Shown piece by piece: positions 15,916 to 22,926 of a stretch of 26,262 nt of DNA. The notes beneath the pieces were generated by a model that saw only the letters and a program-made list of their open reading frames with translations, had not been told where the DNA came from and made no database searches. The DNA is from JBEKSX01 sp049516635 (lineage in GTDB: Bacteria; Bacteroidota; Ignavibacteria; Tepidaquicellales; OLB5), in contig JBEKSX010000039.1 of assembly GCA_049516635.1 (NCBI GenBank), forward strand, positions 1 to 26,262, read 5' to 3'. How positions within the stretch are numbered: position 1 is the first letter of the stretch; each line of letters starts with the position of its first letter. The position numbers and the translations under genes are program-made.

Positions 15916-16908
15916 ATGGAGAAGGTAAATATTATTTTAAATATAAAATATTTGCAATTGAAAAATAGTTTAGTAAGAGATAAAAGCTTATTATTTAATT
16001 ATTACTCGAAACAAAAGTACCATTATTTACACGGTGATGCTTTAGAATTAATAAAAAATTATAAAGATAATAGCTTTGATTTAATAATAACTTCTCCACC
16101 TTATAATATTGGAAAAGAATATGAAGTAAAACAATCAATTGAAAAATATCTAGAAACACAAGAAGGATTAATCAAGGAACTCGTGCGTGTACTATCAGAA
16201 AGAGGAAATATATGCTGGCAAGTTGGTAATTATGTAGAGAATGGCGAAGTATATCCATTAGATATCTATTATTATCAGATATTTAAGAAATTCAGATTAA
16301 AATTACGCAATAGAATTATATGGCATTTTGGCCATGGTTTGCATGCTTCTAAGCGATTATCCGGGAGATATGAGACCATTCTTTGGTTTACAAAATCAGA
16401 TGAATACATCTTTAACTTAGATGATATAAGAATACCTGCTAAATATCCTGGCAAAAGACATTTCAAAGGTGAGAAAAAAGGTCAATTATCAGGAAATCCT
16501 AAAGGTAAAAATCCTACAGATATTTGGGAAATTGTTTTAAATGATTGGGAAAATGAATTATGGAACATACCAAATGTTAAATCCAATCATCCAGAAAAGA
16601 CCAAGCACCCTTGTCAATTTCCAATCGAACTAGTAGATAGATGTATATTAGCTTTAACAGAGCGGGACAGTTGGATACTTGATCCATATGCTGGGGTTGG
16701 TTCAACTTTAATTTCAGCATTAAAAAATAATAGAAATTGTGTAGGTTTTGAAAAAGAGAAGGAATATGTAAATATAGGAATGCAAAGGATTGAAGATTTA
16801 ATGTCTGGTAAACTAAAATTTAGGCCTATAAATAAGCCAATTCATGTACCTTCACCAACCGATAAAGTAGCTATATATCCACTTGAGTGGTTAAAAATAA
16901 ATAAATGA
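15916..16908 (+). CDS. Beta-class DNA methyltransferase of a type II R-M system
   Basis: A site-specific DNA methyltransferase that protects host DNA from the endonuclease encoded next. The catalytic motif IV is TSPPYNIGKEYE (about residues 59-70), whose SPPY form points to N4-methylcytosine, although some N6-adenine enzymes share it. The SAM-binding motif I, LDPYAGVGST, is near residue 255. Motif IV before motif I makes it a beta-class enzyme. The middle region (about 120-240) is the likely target-recognition part. The 330-residue length is normal. Its stop overlaps the endonuclease start (ATGA), so they are translationally coupled. The gene is much more AT-rich than the housekeeping block and has no clear ribosome-binding site, both consistent with recent transfer. 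The recognition site is not readable from sequence. Confidence 0.9.
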   Translation: MEKVNIILNIKYLQLKNSLVRDKSLLFNYYSKQKYHYLHGDALELIKNYKDNSFDLIITSPPYNIGKEYEVKQSIEKYLETQEGLIKELVRVLSERGNICWQVGNYVENGEVYPLDIYYYQIFKKFRLKLRNRIIWHFGHGLHASKRLSGRYETILWFTKSDEYIFNLDDIRIPAKYPGKRHFKGEKKGQLSGNPKGKNPTDIWEIVLNDWENELWNIPNVKSNHPEKTKHPCQFPIELVDRCILALTERDSWILDPYAGVGSTLISALKNNRNCVGFEKEKEYVNIGMQRIEDLMSGKLKFRPINKPIHVPSPTDKVAIYPLEWLKINK

Positions 16909-17519
16909 AAATTACACAGAAATACTCGCATTTAAATGGTGAAGAATATTTAATCGTTCACCATAATAAACTTTATAAAGAAATTATTTCTACAATAAAA
17001 GGAATTGATGCAGATAAATATAAAACAAAAGAGAGTAAGGAAAAAACAAAAGTAGGTAAATTTCTTTATAGCCCAATCGAATTAAACAAGATATTTAACA
17101 AAAAATTTAGAGCAAATGGTTGGAATTCTTCAGTTTATAGATACTACGTTACAACAGAGAAAAAGTACCTCCCTGAATTATTATCTATTTCCTTAAAAGA
17201 GCAAAAAGAATTTTTAATTAATAAAGGTGTTGATAAACCAATAATATCTTATAAACAAACAGACTTAGTAAAAGACAAGATAGCGATAGAGATACAATTC
17301 GGTAAATATGCTTTCGTTGCTTTTGATTTGTTCGTTAAACACATGCTTTTCTATTCAGGTGATGTAATAGATGTTGGAATAGAAGTATTGCCTACAAAAA
17401 ATATGCAAAATATTATGTCTTCGGGTATAGCTTATTTCGAGGGGGAAGTTTATAATGTTTTAAGACAAGGCAGAAGTAATCCACCAGTTCCGCTATTAAT
17501 TATTGGAATCGAACCATAA
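16905..17519 (+). CDS. BglII-family type II restriction endonuclease
   Basis: A PD-(D/E)xK-type nuclease of the BglII family that cuts unmethylated DNA. The active-site row is D120-x8-E129-x-Q131 in the segment TDLVKDKIAIEIQFGKYAF, the same spacing as D84, E93 and Q95 of BglII, with glutamine in place of the usual lysine. GKFLYSPIELNKIF and RANGW upstream, and DVIDVGIEVLPTKNM and GSNPPVPL-like RSNPPVPLLIIGIEP downstream, also fit the family. The length of 204 residues is a little shorter than BglII. It overlaps the methyltransferase gene by 4 bases. The family contains enzymes for AGATCT and RGATCY sites, so a GATC-centred target is likely but unproven. No BglII-type controller gene is seen. 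Confidence 0.85.
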   Translation: MKITQKYSHLNGEEYLIVHHNKLYKEIISTIKGIDADKYKTKESKEKTKVGKFLYSPIELNKIFNKKFRANGWNSSVYRYYVTTEKKYLPELLSISLKEQKEFLINKGVDKPIISYKQTDLVKDKIAIEIQFGKYAFVAFDLFVKHMLFYSGDVIDVGIEVLPTKNMQNIMSSGIAYFEGEVYNVLRQGRSNPPVPLLIIGIEP

Positions 17520-17594
17520 ATCCCATTTTTTTATTTTTTGAATTCTTTGTTAACTCACGTTCCCCCAATATGAAATAATAGTTAAAGAAGTAGA

Positions 17595-17966
17595 ATGGAA
17601 AGAGATCTAAATTTAATCCGCAATATATTACTAGCAATAGAGAAAAGTGATAAATCGTATGCAGAATCGGAAGTAATTCTTGCATTAGATAAGGAACAAA
17701 AGGTGTTGTATCACCTGTCGTTATTGCGAGAACAAAATTATATAAAAATACTCGGTGCATTTCATCGTTTATTAAGTCTAAAATGGGTATTCAGAGGTTC
17801 AGTCGAGTTAACTAATGATGGGTACGAATTTTTATCAACTATAAAAGATAATAAAATATTTCAAAGAATTAAGAAGGTGTTCAAAGAGAAATCCATTAGT
17901 TTTGGTTTATACATGGTTAAAGCTTATGGGCTTTATTTACTAAATGAAAAGCTTGGTATTAAGTAA
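17595..17966 (+). CDS. DUF2513-family protein
   Basis: A 123-residue protein that begins MERDLNLIRNILLAIEKSD and goes on with VLYHLSLLREQNYIKI, the pattern of the DUF2513 family found in phages, plasmids and genomic islands. The fold looks like a small winged helix (helices about 3-17, 33-47 and 72-90 with a short beta wing EL-T-DGYEFL), so DNA binding is possible, but no function is established. The C-terminal 30 residues are basic then hydrophobic. It lies 75 bases after the endonuclease gene in the same direction, and shares its high AT content. A controller role for the restriction system is conceivable but not supported by any motif. Confidence 0.7.
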   Translation: MERDLNLIRNILLAIEKSDKSYAESEVILALDKEQKVLYHLSLLREQNYIKILGAFHRLLSLKWVFRGSVELTNDGYEFLSTIKDNKIFQRIKKVFKEKSISFGLYMVKAYGLYLLNEKLGIK

Positions 17967-18101
17967 AACAAGTATTACTCCTATTATTAAGTTCCAGTAT
18001 TCGCTAAATCTACCATAGGCTACCCTGCCATAATGTAATTTTCTCTATGCTTTACCATGAATCTATGTTTTTGAAAATTTTAAAAAATTACAAATCACTT
18101 C

Positions 18102-18818
18102 ATGTTACGTGATAATACTTTCAAAGATTATCTATATCTTGATACTCTAGAAAATGCAATCGATTCATTGGAAATGGTAAATTCTTGTTTGAGTTTAGAA
18201 CATTATAATAAATGGAAATGGATTATAATTGCCATGCATCATTCATTATACTCTTTTTGCATAGCAAATTTGCAAGGTACTAGTCCAAATGAGGTTACTT
18301 CAAAAATGTTTGATGAAGATGATAACGTATATGCAAAAAGAGGTGATGAGAAATGGAAAAAATCAAAAATTAATTGTACTAAATACGGTTTTGGTTCTTA
18401 TACTATTAGTTGGGAAGAAATAGAAGGTGAACCTCCCATTACAATAAAAGAGAATAAGAAGAATAAACCGTATAAAGAAAAACTAATACCTTTTTGGACG
18501 GCTATAGCACGTGTACAATCTTATTTCTTTTGGATGAGTACATATATACATTCTAAGGAAATTACATTAACTGAAGATGAATGGGAAAGCATTATTTGGC
18601 TAAATGATTTTCGAAATTTGTTAATACATTTTATTCCTACAAGTATTGCATATCATAAAAACAATTTCATTGGACATTTCAATAACTGCATTGATGTTAT
18701 CGAACGATTAGTTTTCAAAACTAACCAAATTCATTTTTATTTAGATAGGGATAATGATAAGAAAAGAATTCAAGGATCCATAAATCAAATTAGGACAAAA
18801 TTAGATATTAAAATATAA
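18102..18818 (+). CDS. HEPN-motif protein of unknown family
   Basis: A 238-residue all-helical protein. Residues 171-176 read R-N-L-L-I-H, the Rx4H signature of HEPN ribonucleases with the typical polar residue after the arginine; it follows an acidic, aromatic helix (EWESIIWLNDF). An N-terminal helix pair with KWKWIIIAMHHSLYSF (37-52) and a charged insertion (about 68-125) precede it. HEPN proteins are common as toxins, antiphage RNases or partners of nucleotidyltransferases. No nucleotidyltransferase is next to it, so it would act alone. It is in the AT-rich island after the restriction system, 135 bases after the DUF2513 gene, and its stop is followed by a TTGGT/ACCAA hairpin. The motif is clear; the activity is an inference. 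Confidence 0.6.
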   Translation: MLRDNTFKDYLYLDTLENAIDSLEMVNSCLSLEHYNKWKWIIIAMHHSLYSFCIANLQGTSPNEVTSKMFDEDDNVYAKRGDEKWKKSKINCTKYGFGSYTISWEEIEGEPPITIKENKKNKPYKEKLIPFWTAIARVQSYFFWMSTYIHSKEITLTEDEWESIIWLNDFRNLLIHFIPTSIAYHKNNFIGHFNNCIDVIERLVFKTNQIHFYLDRDNDKKRIQGSINQIRTKLDIKI

Positions 18819-18826
18819 TTTTATTG

Positions 18827-18842
18827 TTGGTAACAAGACCAA
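18827..18842. repeat. TTGGT-AACAAG-ACCAA hairpin after the HEPN-motif gene
   Basis: The 5-bp stem TTGGT/ACCAA encloses AACAAG and is followed by AAGTAGGGTTAAA. It resembles the hairpin at 19804-19823 in stem, loop (ACAAG) and the following G run. It lies 8 bases after the stop codon and may end that transcript. Confidence 0.6.
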
Positions 18843-18890
18843 AAGTAGGGTTAAATTTAATCAATTAAACTTCTTTTAATATTTATAAAG

Positions 18891-19130
18891 ATGAATAAAA
18901 AACACTTAATAATATTATTTCTTCTTTTTGTTTTTTTGTTTGTTTATCTAAGTAATAATATTGTTTTTATAAAAAGTCAGAGTAAAAATTCAGAAATAGG
19001 GAAATATCAAGTTTCAACATGTTATCGAGAATCCGGGAATTGGGTTTTCATTACAGTTATTGACACTCAAACAGGTGAAATTCTTAGGCAAGAGAGATTT
19101 AATGGCTATGATAACTATAAGGAAAAATGA
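18891..19130 (+). CDS. Small membrane-anchored or secreted protein
   Basis: A 79-residue protein with a basic start and one hydrophobic helix (about residues 6-28), then a short polar domain with GKYQVSTCYRE and VIDTQTGEILRQERF. The last segment resembles the beta-hairpin repeats with a D-T-x-T-G-E turn seen in small envelope proteins, but I do not recognise a family. The helix could be a signal peptide or an anchor; there is no lipobox. It is the last gene of the AT-rich island. It lies between two GTTGGT-type hairpins (18827-18842 and 19804-19823). It may be real but has little support beyond length, start and composition. Confidence 0.5.
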   Translation: MNKKHLIILFLLFVFLFVYLSNNIVFIKSQSKNSEIGKYQVSTCYRESGNWVFITVIDTQTGEILRQERFNGYDNYKEK

Positions 19131-19159
19131 TTTTTGCTTTGATAATGTTATAAAATTCA

Positions 19160-19213
19160 CGGCTAAAGCCGGTTTTGTTATTGTGACCTGATACCCCTTC
19201 CTAAAGGATGGGG
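19160..19213. repeat. Paired hairpins without transposase (solo REP pair)
   Basis: The first hairpin is CGGCT-AA-AGCCG (19160-19171), the second CCCC-T-TCCT-AA-AGGA-T-GGGG (19194-19213). They are 22 bases apart, close to the 21-base spacing of the hairpin pairs that flank the RAYT gene, and share the CT-AA-AG or CCT-AA-AGG loop style. It is probably a non-autonomous relative. Confidence 0.6.
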
Positions 19214-19351
19214 TTATTTCATTTCTCTGCTACTCTGCGCCTCTGTGGTTCAAATATCCCCTGCTTTCCTCAACTACCCAAAATTTTTGCCTTGATTTCT
19301 GCAGTTTATTGTGGTATATTTGTATTTGTAATTATAGGGTTTTAAAACTGG

Positions 19352-19371
19352 ATTCCCGCCTTCGCGGGAAT
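19352..19371. repeat. Dispersed hairpin ATTCCCGC/GCGGGAAT
   Basis: A perfect 8-bp stem with loop CTTC, followed by GACAAG. The ending GGGAATGACA belongs to the same family of dispersed palindromes as 4946-4983 and 20532-20623. Confidence 0.75.
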
Positions 19372-19390
19372 GACAAGTGAACAGATGTTC

Positions 19391-19547
19391 TTTGACAATT
19401 TGTCACATAGTATTGCGTGAGAGCATTACTAAGTAATCATTACTTAATTAATAAAAAAGCTGCGTTTCCGAATGATTTTATTACTTGTCATTACTTAAGT
19501 AATGGGGGGTGTACCCTGTTTTTAAACCTTGCAAAAACAGTGTTTTA
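19391..19547. repeat. Palindromic tandem unit 1 (ATTACTT stems)
   Basis: In order: TGACA-ATT-TGTCA (19393-19405), ATTACT-A-AGTAAT (19425-19437), CATTACTT-AAGTAATG (19489-19504), six G, and AACAGTGTTTTA (19536-19547). The two middle palindromes have the same half-site, and two more ATTACTT copies lie between them. Unit 2 repeats this order with another half-site. Confidence 0.75.
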
Positions 19548-19563
19548 ATATTTTACAATTTAC

Positions 19564-19727
19564 TTTGACATTTTGTCATAATCAACGAAGAGGTAACTAA
19601 GTTACCCTAACTTACTTTACTCAATAAACTTTAATTCCTGTAAAATATTAAGCTTTTTTTGGTCAAGGGGTAACTTAAGTTACCCGGGGGGTACGCTTTT
19701 AATAAACTTCAAATAAACAGTGTTTTA
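19564..19727. repeat. Palindromic tandem unit 2 (GTAACTT stems)
   Basis: In order: TGACA-TTT-TGTCA (19566-19578), GGTAACT-A-AGTTACC (19592-19606), GGGTAACTT-AAGTTACCC (19668-19685), six G, and AACAGTGTTTTA (19716-19727). The constant parts lie 173-180 bases from those of unit 1, while both variable palindromes have changed together. Confidence 0.75.
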
Positions 19728-19753
19728 TTATTATTAAACAATCATACCCATTG

Positions 19754-19823
19754 TTGGTAGCCTGCCCTAACCTCAAGTGGGTTGTCACCAACGATAACAA
19801 AGCTGTTGGTCACAAGACCAACA
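19754..19823. repeat. GTTGGT/ACCAAC repeat group
   Basis: A GTTGGT arm (19754-19759) pairs with ACCAAC (19787-19792) across an inner AACC/GGTT stem, and a second compact hairpin TGTTGGTC-ACAA-GACCAACA occupies 19804-19823, followed by GTGGGGT. The layout (larger palindrome, then compact palindrome with the same stem, then a G run) echoes the two preceding units. Confidence 0.65.
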
Positions 19824-19906
19824 GTGGGGTAAAATAATGCGGAAATGACATTTAAATGTTCAAACAAATTCATTAAATTCGGTGTAACAACAAAACATAG
19901 AATAAA

Positions 19907-20515
19907 ATGAAGAATAACTTATATTTAATAAAAATTTACCTTCTTATTATTCCGGTTCTGGTCTTTTTATCCTGCGGAACCAAAGAACAGAACGTTTCAA
20001 CTAAAACCAATCCTGAAAAGAAGGTAGTATCCGGAACAAAGGAGAAAAAAGATATGTCAATAAACATTACCAGCGTTACATTCGATGAGGGCGGGCTAAT
20101 CCCTTCGAAGTACACCTGTGATGACCAGAACATGTCACCTCCCCTGTCATTAAGCTCGGTACCCGACACAGCAAAATCACTTGCCCTGATCTGCGATGAC
20201 CCGGATGCTCCTTCGGGTACATGGGTTCATTGGGTGATGTATAATATACCTCCACAGACAAAAGAGCTTCCGGAGGGTATTCCTGCTAAGAAAGAACTGC
20301 CGGACGGCACCAAACAGGGATTGAATGACTTCCACGATATCGGTTACGGCGGTCCGTGTCCCCCGGGAGGAACACACAGGTACTTCTTCAAGATTTATGC
20401 ACTTGATACAGAACTAAAAGCGGGAAGTGATATAACAAAGCAGGACCTGCTTGATATGATGAAAGATCATATCCTTGCTCAGGGGCAGTTGATGGGTAAG
20501 TATTCCAGACAATAG
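19907..20515 (+). CDS. PEBP-family (YbhB/YbcL-like) lipoprotein
   Basis: A 202-residue member of the phosphatidylethanolamine-binding protein family, in bacteria known as YbhB/YbcL or Raf-kinase-inhibitor-like proteins. A signal peptide with the lipobox VFLSC ends at about residue 23, so the mature protein would be a lipoprotein. A polar linker (about 24-50) is followed by the PEBP domain (52-200), with the ligand-site marks DDPDAPSGTWVHWVMYNIP and GPCPPGGTHRYFFKIYALD. The length agrees with the family once the signal is removed. Ligand and function in bacteria are not settled. It is monocistronic, preceded by the repeat field and followed by an inverted repeat shared with the convergent rtcB gene. 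Confidence 0.9.
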   Translation: MKNNLYLIKIYLLIIPVLVFLSCGTKEQNVSTKTNPEKKVVSGTKEKKDMSINITSVTFDEGGLIPSKYTCDDQNMSPPLSLSSVPDTAKSLALICDDPDAPSGTWVHWVMYNIPPQTKELPEGIPAKKELPDGTKQGLNDFHDIGYGGPCPPGGTHRYFFKIYALDTELKAGSDITKQDLLDMMKDHILAQGQLMGKYSRQ

Positions 20516-20531
20516 GTTTAGCAGCTGTGAT

Positions 20532-20623
20532 TGTCATTCTGAGAGAACGAAGTGACCGAAGAATCTCGCACTGGATACCGAATAGATTCTTCATCACGCC
20601 TAAAGGCGTGACTCAGAATGACA
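20532..20623. repeat. Inverted repeat between convergent genes
   Basis: The arms TGTCATTCTGAG (20532-20543) and CTCAGAATGACA (20612-20623) are exact complements, the same arms as at 12006-12086. The inner GAAGAATCT pairs with AGATTCTTC, and a small hairpin CACGCC-TAAA-GGCGTG lies inside the right half. It is a dispersed repeat that here occupies the terminator position for the PEBP gene and rtcB, which end towards each other. Confidence 0.75.
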
Positions 20624-20629
20624 CTAACT

Positions 20630-22069
20630 TTATCCTTTTATAACGGCGAGGGGCTTTAGCCGGGCTACTTTTTTCGCAATGCCCGCCCTAGCCACCACGT
20701 CGACCACGCTGTGGACATCCTTATAAGCGGCGGGAGCTTCTTCAGCTATGCCTTTTATTGAGCCAGCCTGGATAATAATTCCTTCATCCAGAAGCTCTTT
20801 GCGGAGCCGGTTGACATCTATTTTTTTACGTGCGGCATGGCGTGACATCTGCCTGCCCGCGCCGTGGCAGGTCGAGCTGAAGGTTTCTTCACTCTGTGCT
20901 GTTCCCGCAAGAACATATGAAGCAGTTCCCATACTTCCCGGTATGAGCACTGGCTGACCGAAAGATCTGTATGCTTCAGGTATCTCTTCACTACCCGGTC
21001 CGAAGGCGCGTGTTGCACCTTTACGGTGAACGATAAGCTTTTTCAATTCGCCGTGTACCAGATGTTTTTCTATTTTTGCGATATTATGGGCAACATCATA
21101 GAGTAAGTCAAGTTCACCCGAACTGCCCAGTATTTTTTTGTAAGCTTTTCTCACTTCGTCTGTGATAAGCTGCCTGTTCGCAAAAGCAAAATTCGCAGCC
21201 GAAGCCATCGCAGAGAAATATTCCTTTCCCTCGTGTGAAGAGAACGGAACACATGCGAGTTCCCTATCGGGTAACCGGATACCATATTTATCCATCACGT
21301 TCAACATTATTCTTATGTGATCTGTTGCAACCTGGTGTCCGAGTCCCCTGGAACCTGTGTGAATTAAAATTACTATTTGACCTTCAAACAAACCGAACGC
21401 TTGAGCAGAATCATTATCGAATATTTTATTTACCCTATCCACTTCCACAAAATGATTTCCTGCACCCATAGTTCCAAGCTGGTCGGCTCCCCTGCTCTTT
21501 GCGTGGTCAGAAACAGAGGATGGGTTTGCTCCGGGGATACACCCGTTGGACTCGATGTAGAGGAGATCATTTTCTTTGCCGTACCCGTTATCAACAGCCC
21601 AACCGGCACCCTTAAGCATAACTTTATCCAGTTCCTGTTTGGATAATTTTAATAATCCTCCCCTTCCCACACCGCACGGAACTTCTTTGAATATCTCCTT
21701 CGAAAGCGGTTCAATCAAATGTGATATCTCATCAGAATGTTGCTGAGATCTCAGCAGCCTGACGCCGCAGTTAATATCATACCCTATTCCGCCGGGCGAG
21801 ATAACGCCGTCGGGATACAAAGTAGCTGCAACGCCGCCTATCGGAAAGCCGTATCCTTCATGGACATCCGGCTTCACGAGAGCAGCGTGCTGGATCCCCG
21901 GAAGAGTGCTGACGTTTATCAATTGCTCGATAGAACGGTCCTGCATAATCATATCCAGCATTTCACCAGCTGCATAAATTCGTGCAGGGACCCTCATGTC
22001 ACTTCTGTATGAACGTGGTATCTCCCAGATGACATCGCTCAGCTTATTTAATTTATTCTTTATTTCCAT
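20630..22069 (-). CDS. rtcB: RtcB-type RNA-splicing ligase
   Basis: GTP- and manganese-dependent ligase that joins a 2',3'-cyclic phosphate or 3'-phosphate RNA end to a 5'-hydroxyl end, used in RNA repair. The visible active-site residues fit the family: D98 and C101 in GGIGYDINCGVR, N205 and H206 in MGAGNHFVEV, H237 in IHTGSRGLGH, H328 in YDVAHNI, and H402 in SSTCHGAGRQMSR, the histidine that takes GMP. The length of 479 residues is normal. It starts 5 bases after the archease stop, so the two form an operon. Neither an RtcR regulator nor RtcA is present; expression is probably not of the E. coli sigma-54 type. The gene appears intact. Confidence 0.95.
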   Translation of the reverse strand: MEIKNKLNKLSDVIWEIPRSYRSDMRVPARIYAAGEMLDMIMQDRSIEQLINVSTLPGIQHAALVKPDVHEGYGFPIGGVAATLYPDGVISPGGIGYDINCGVRLLRSQQHSDEISHLIEPLSKEIFKEVPCGVGRGGLLKLSKQELDKVMLKGAGWAVDNGYGKENDLLYIESNGCIPGANPSSVSDHAKSRGADQLGTMGAGNHFVEVDRVNKIFDNDSAQAFGLFEGQIVILIHTGSRGLGHQVATDHIRIMLNVMDKYGIRLPDRELACVPFSSHEGKEYFSAMASAANFAFANRQLITDEVRKAYKKILGSSGELDLLYDVAHNIAKIEKHLVHGELKKLIVHRKGATRAFGPGSEEIPEAYRSFGQPVLIPGSMGTASYVLAGTAQSEETFSSTCHGAGRQMSRHAARKKIDVNRLRKELLDEGIIIQAGSIKGIAEEAPAAYKDVHSVVDVVARAGIAKKVARLKPLAVIKG

Positions 22070-22074
22070 CCCGG

Positions 22075-22491
22075 TTAAATATCGAATACTATAAGAGTTT
22101 CAAATTGCCCATTTTCATTTTTTATTATTTCAGCTTCCGTATACGTGACGGCTTTAATATCTTCATCAAAACCATCAATCCTGTCACCTTCTATATCGAC
22201 GGTCAGGTTTGTCCCGTTAAGCTCTTTAAAATTCACGCTGTGGAAGATGGCTTTGTATTGATGTGATAGGGTAAGTATCTCTGAAAGAAAATCTATCAGA
22301 AGCATCGATACATCTTTCGATCTCACCTCGATCACATCCCGATAATTCATCAATGACATTTCCCGTGTGAACTCATTTTTTATTATTGAGTTCATTCCTT
22401 CAAGGGCTGCCAGAAACAGTTCCTGGAGGCTGTCCGCAGAAACCTTGATGCGAACTTCCGATGTATGCGGTAAAATTACAAACTCGTGCAT
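22075..22491 (-). CDS. Archease, activator of RtcB
   Basis: A small cytosolic protein that speeds guanylylation of RtcB and allows it to turn over many times. The 138 residues match the archease family: FVILPHTSEVRIKVSADSLQELFLAALEGMNSII (about 4-37, given here as landmarks HTSEV and LFLAALEGM), then DVSMLLIDFLSEIL, and the C-terminal AVTYTEAEIIKNE with the metal-site acidic residues. The usual DHTAD start is changed to HTSE, with E12 probably in the calcium-binding position. It is the first gene of the archease-rtcB operon, with 5 bases between them. Upstream is a 435-base AT-rich gap in which the promoter must lie. Confidence 0.88.
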   Translation of the reverse strand: MHEFVILPHTSEVRIKVSADSLQELFLAALEGMNSIIKNEFTREMSLMNYRDVIEVRSKDVSMLLIDFLSEILTLSHQYKAIFHSVNFKELNGTNLTVDIEGDRIDGFDEDIKAVTYTEAEIIKNENGQFETLIVFDI

Positions 22492-22926
22492 ATTATATAC
22501 AAAATTTTACGTAAAATTCCGTAAATAGCAACACAATATTGTTTTGAACCACATTATTTTTCGTTTCGTAATAAATTGATGAATTATGACTTAATCGTGA
22601 AAGGGAAAATTGTGAATTTCTTTAAAATTTGCAACTTATAAATTGGAAGTTTAGCAGAAGTGACATTCTTTTGACGAAATAGTGACATTGCGAAATTATG
22701 CATTTTTTAATATTAATAAAAGAAATGATGTATAATTAGTGTGAGGAATTCGCTTTAAAATTATAGGGATTTTGCAGTATTTAGAATATATAACTAAATC
22801 CTCTTATTTTTTTGGTAAACGAAAAATAATTTGATCCGCTACACTATTTGTTTCCATTTTAAAAAAATAAATTTTAAGAGCCGGGTTTTTGATAGATAAA
22901 ATCAAATCTCCAGCTCTATTACAAAT
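22492..22926. other. 435-base AT-rich gene-free gap
   Basis: No plausible gene on either strand. The left end must carry the promoter of archease-rtcB (minus strand); I cannot pick out a confident -35/-10 pair among the many AT-rich hexamers. The right end holds a hairpin that probably terminates the small monooxygenase-like gene. Nothing else is recognised. Confidence 0.6.
22877..22917 (-). terminator. Terminator of the monooxygenase-like gene
   Basis: The outer AGAGC (22877-22881) pairs with GCTCT (22913-22917) and the inner TTTGAT (22888-22893) with ATCAAA (22901-22906). On the minus strand a run of seven T follows within 20 bases. It begins 10 bases after the stop of the gene at 22927. 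Confidence 0.6.

Larger units (their letters stand above)
19131..19906. other. 776-base gene-free region filled with palindromic repeats
   Basis: No open frame of note on either strand. From left to right it holds: a pair of hairpins (19160-19213); a dispersed-repeat fragment (19224-19254) whose minus strand reads AACCACAGAGGCGCAGAG; a hairpin ATTCCCGC-CTTC-GCGGGAAT (19352-19371); two tandem palindromic units (19391-19547 and 19564-19727); and a GTTGGT repeat group (19754-19823). The remainder is AT-rich leader before the PEBP gene. The region works as a landing site for small repeats at the edge of the accessory island. Confidence 0.75.

Noticed and set aside
19391..19823. CRISPR array or integron attC sites
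   Set aside because: Repeats are palindromes of differing sequence with irregular spacing, no cas gene is near, and the conserved attC boxes (GTTRRRY with its partner RYYYAAC at the ends) and an integrase are not seen.
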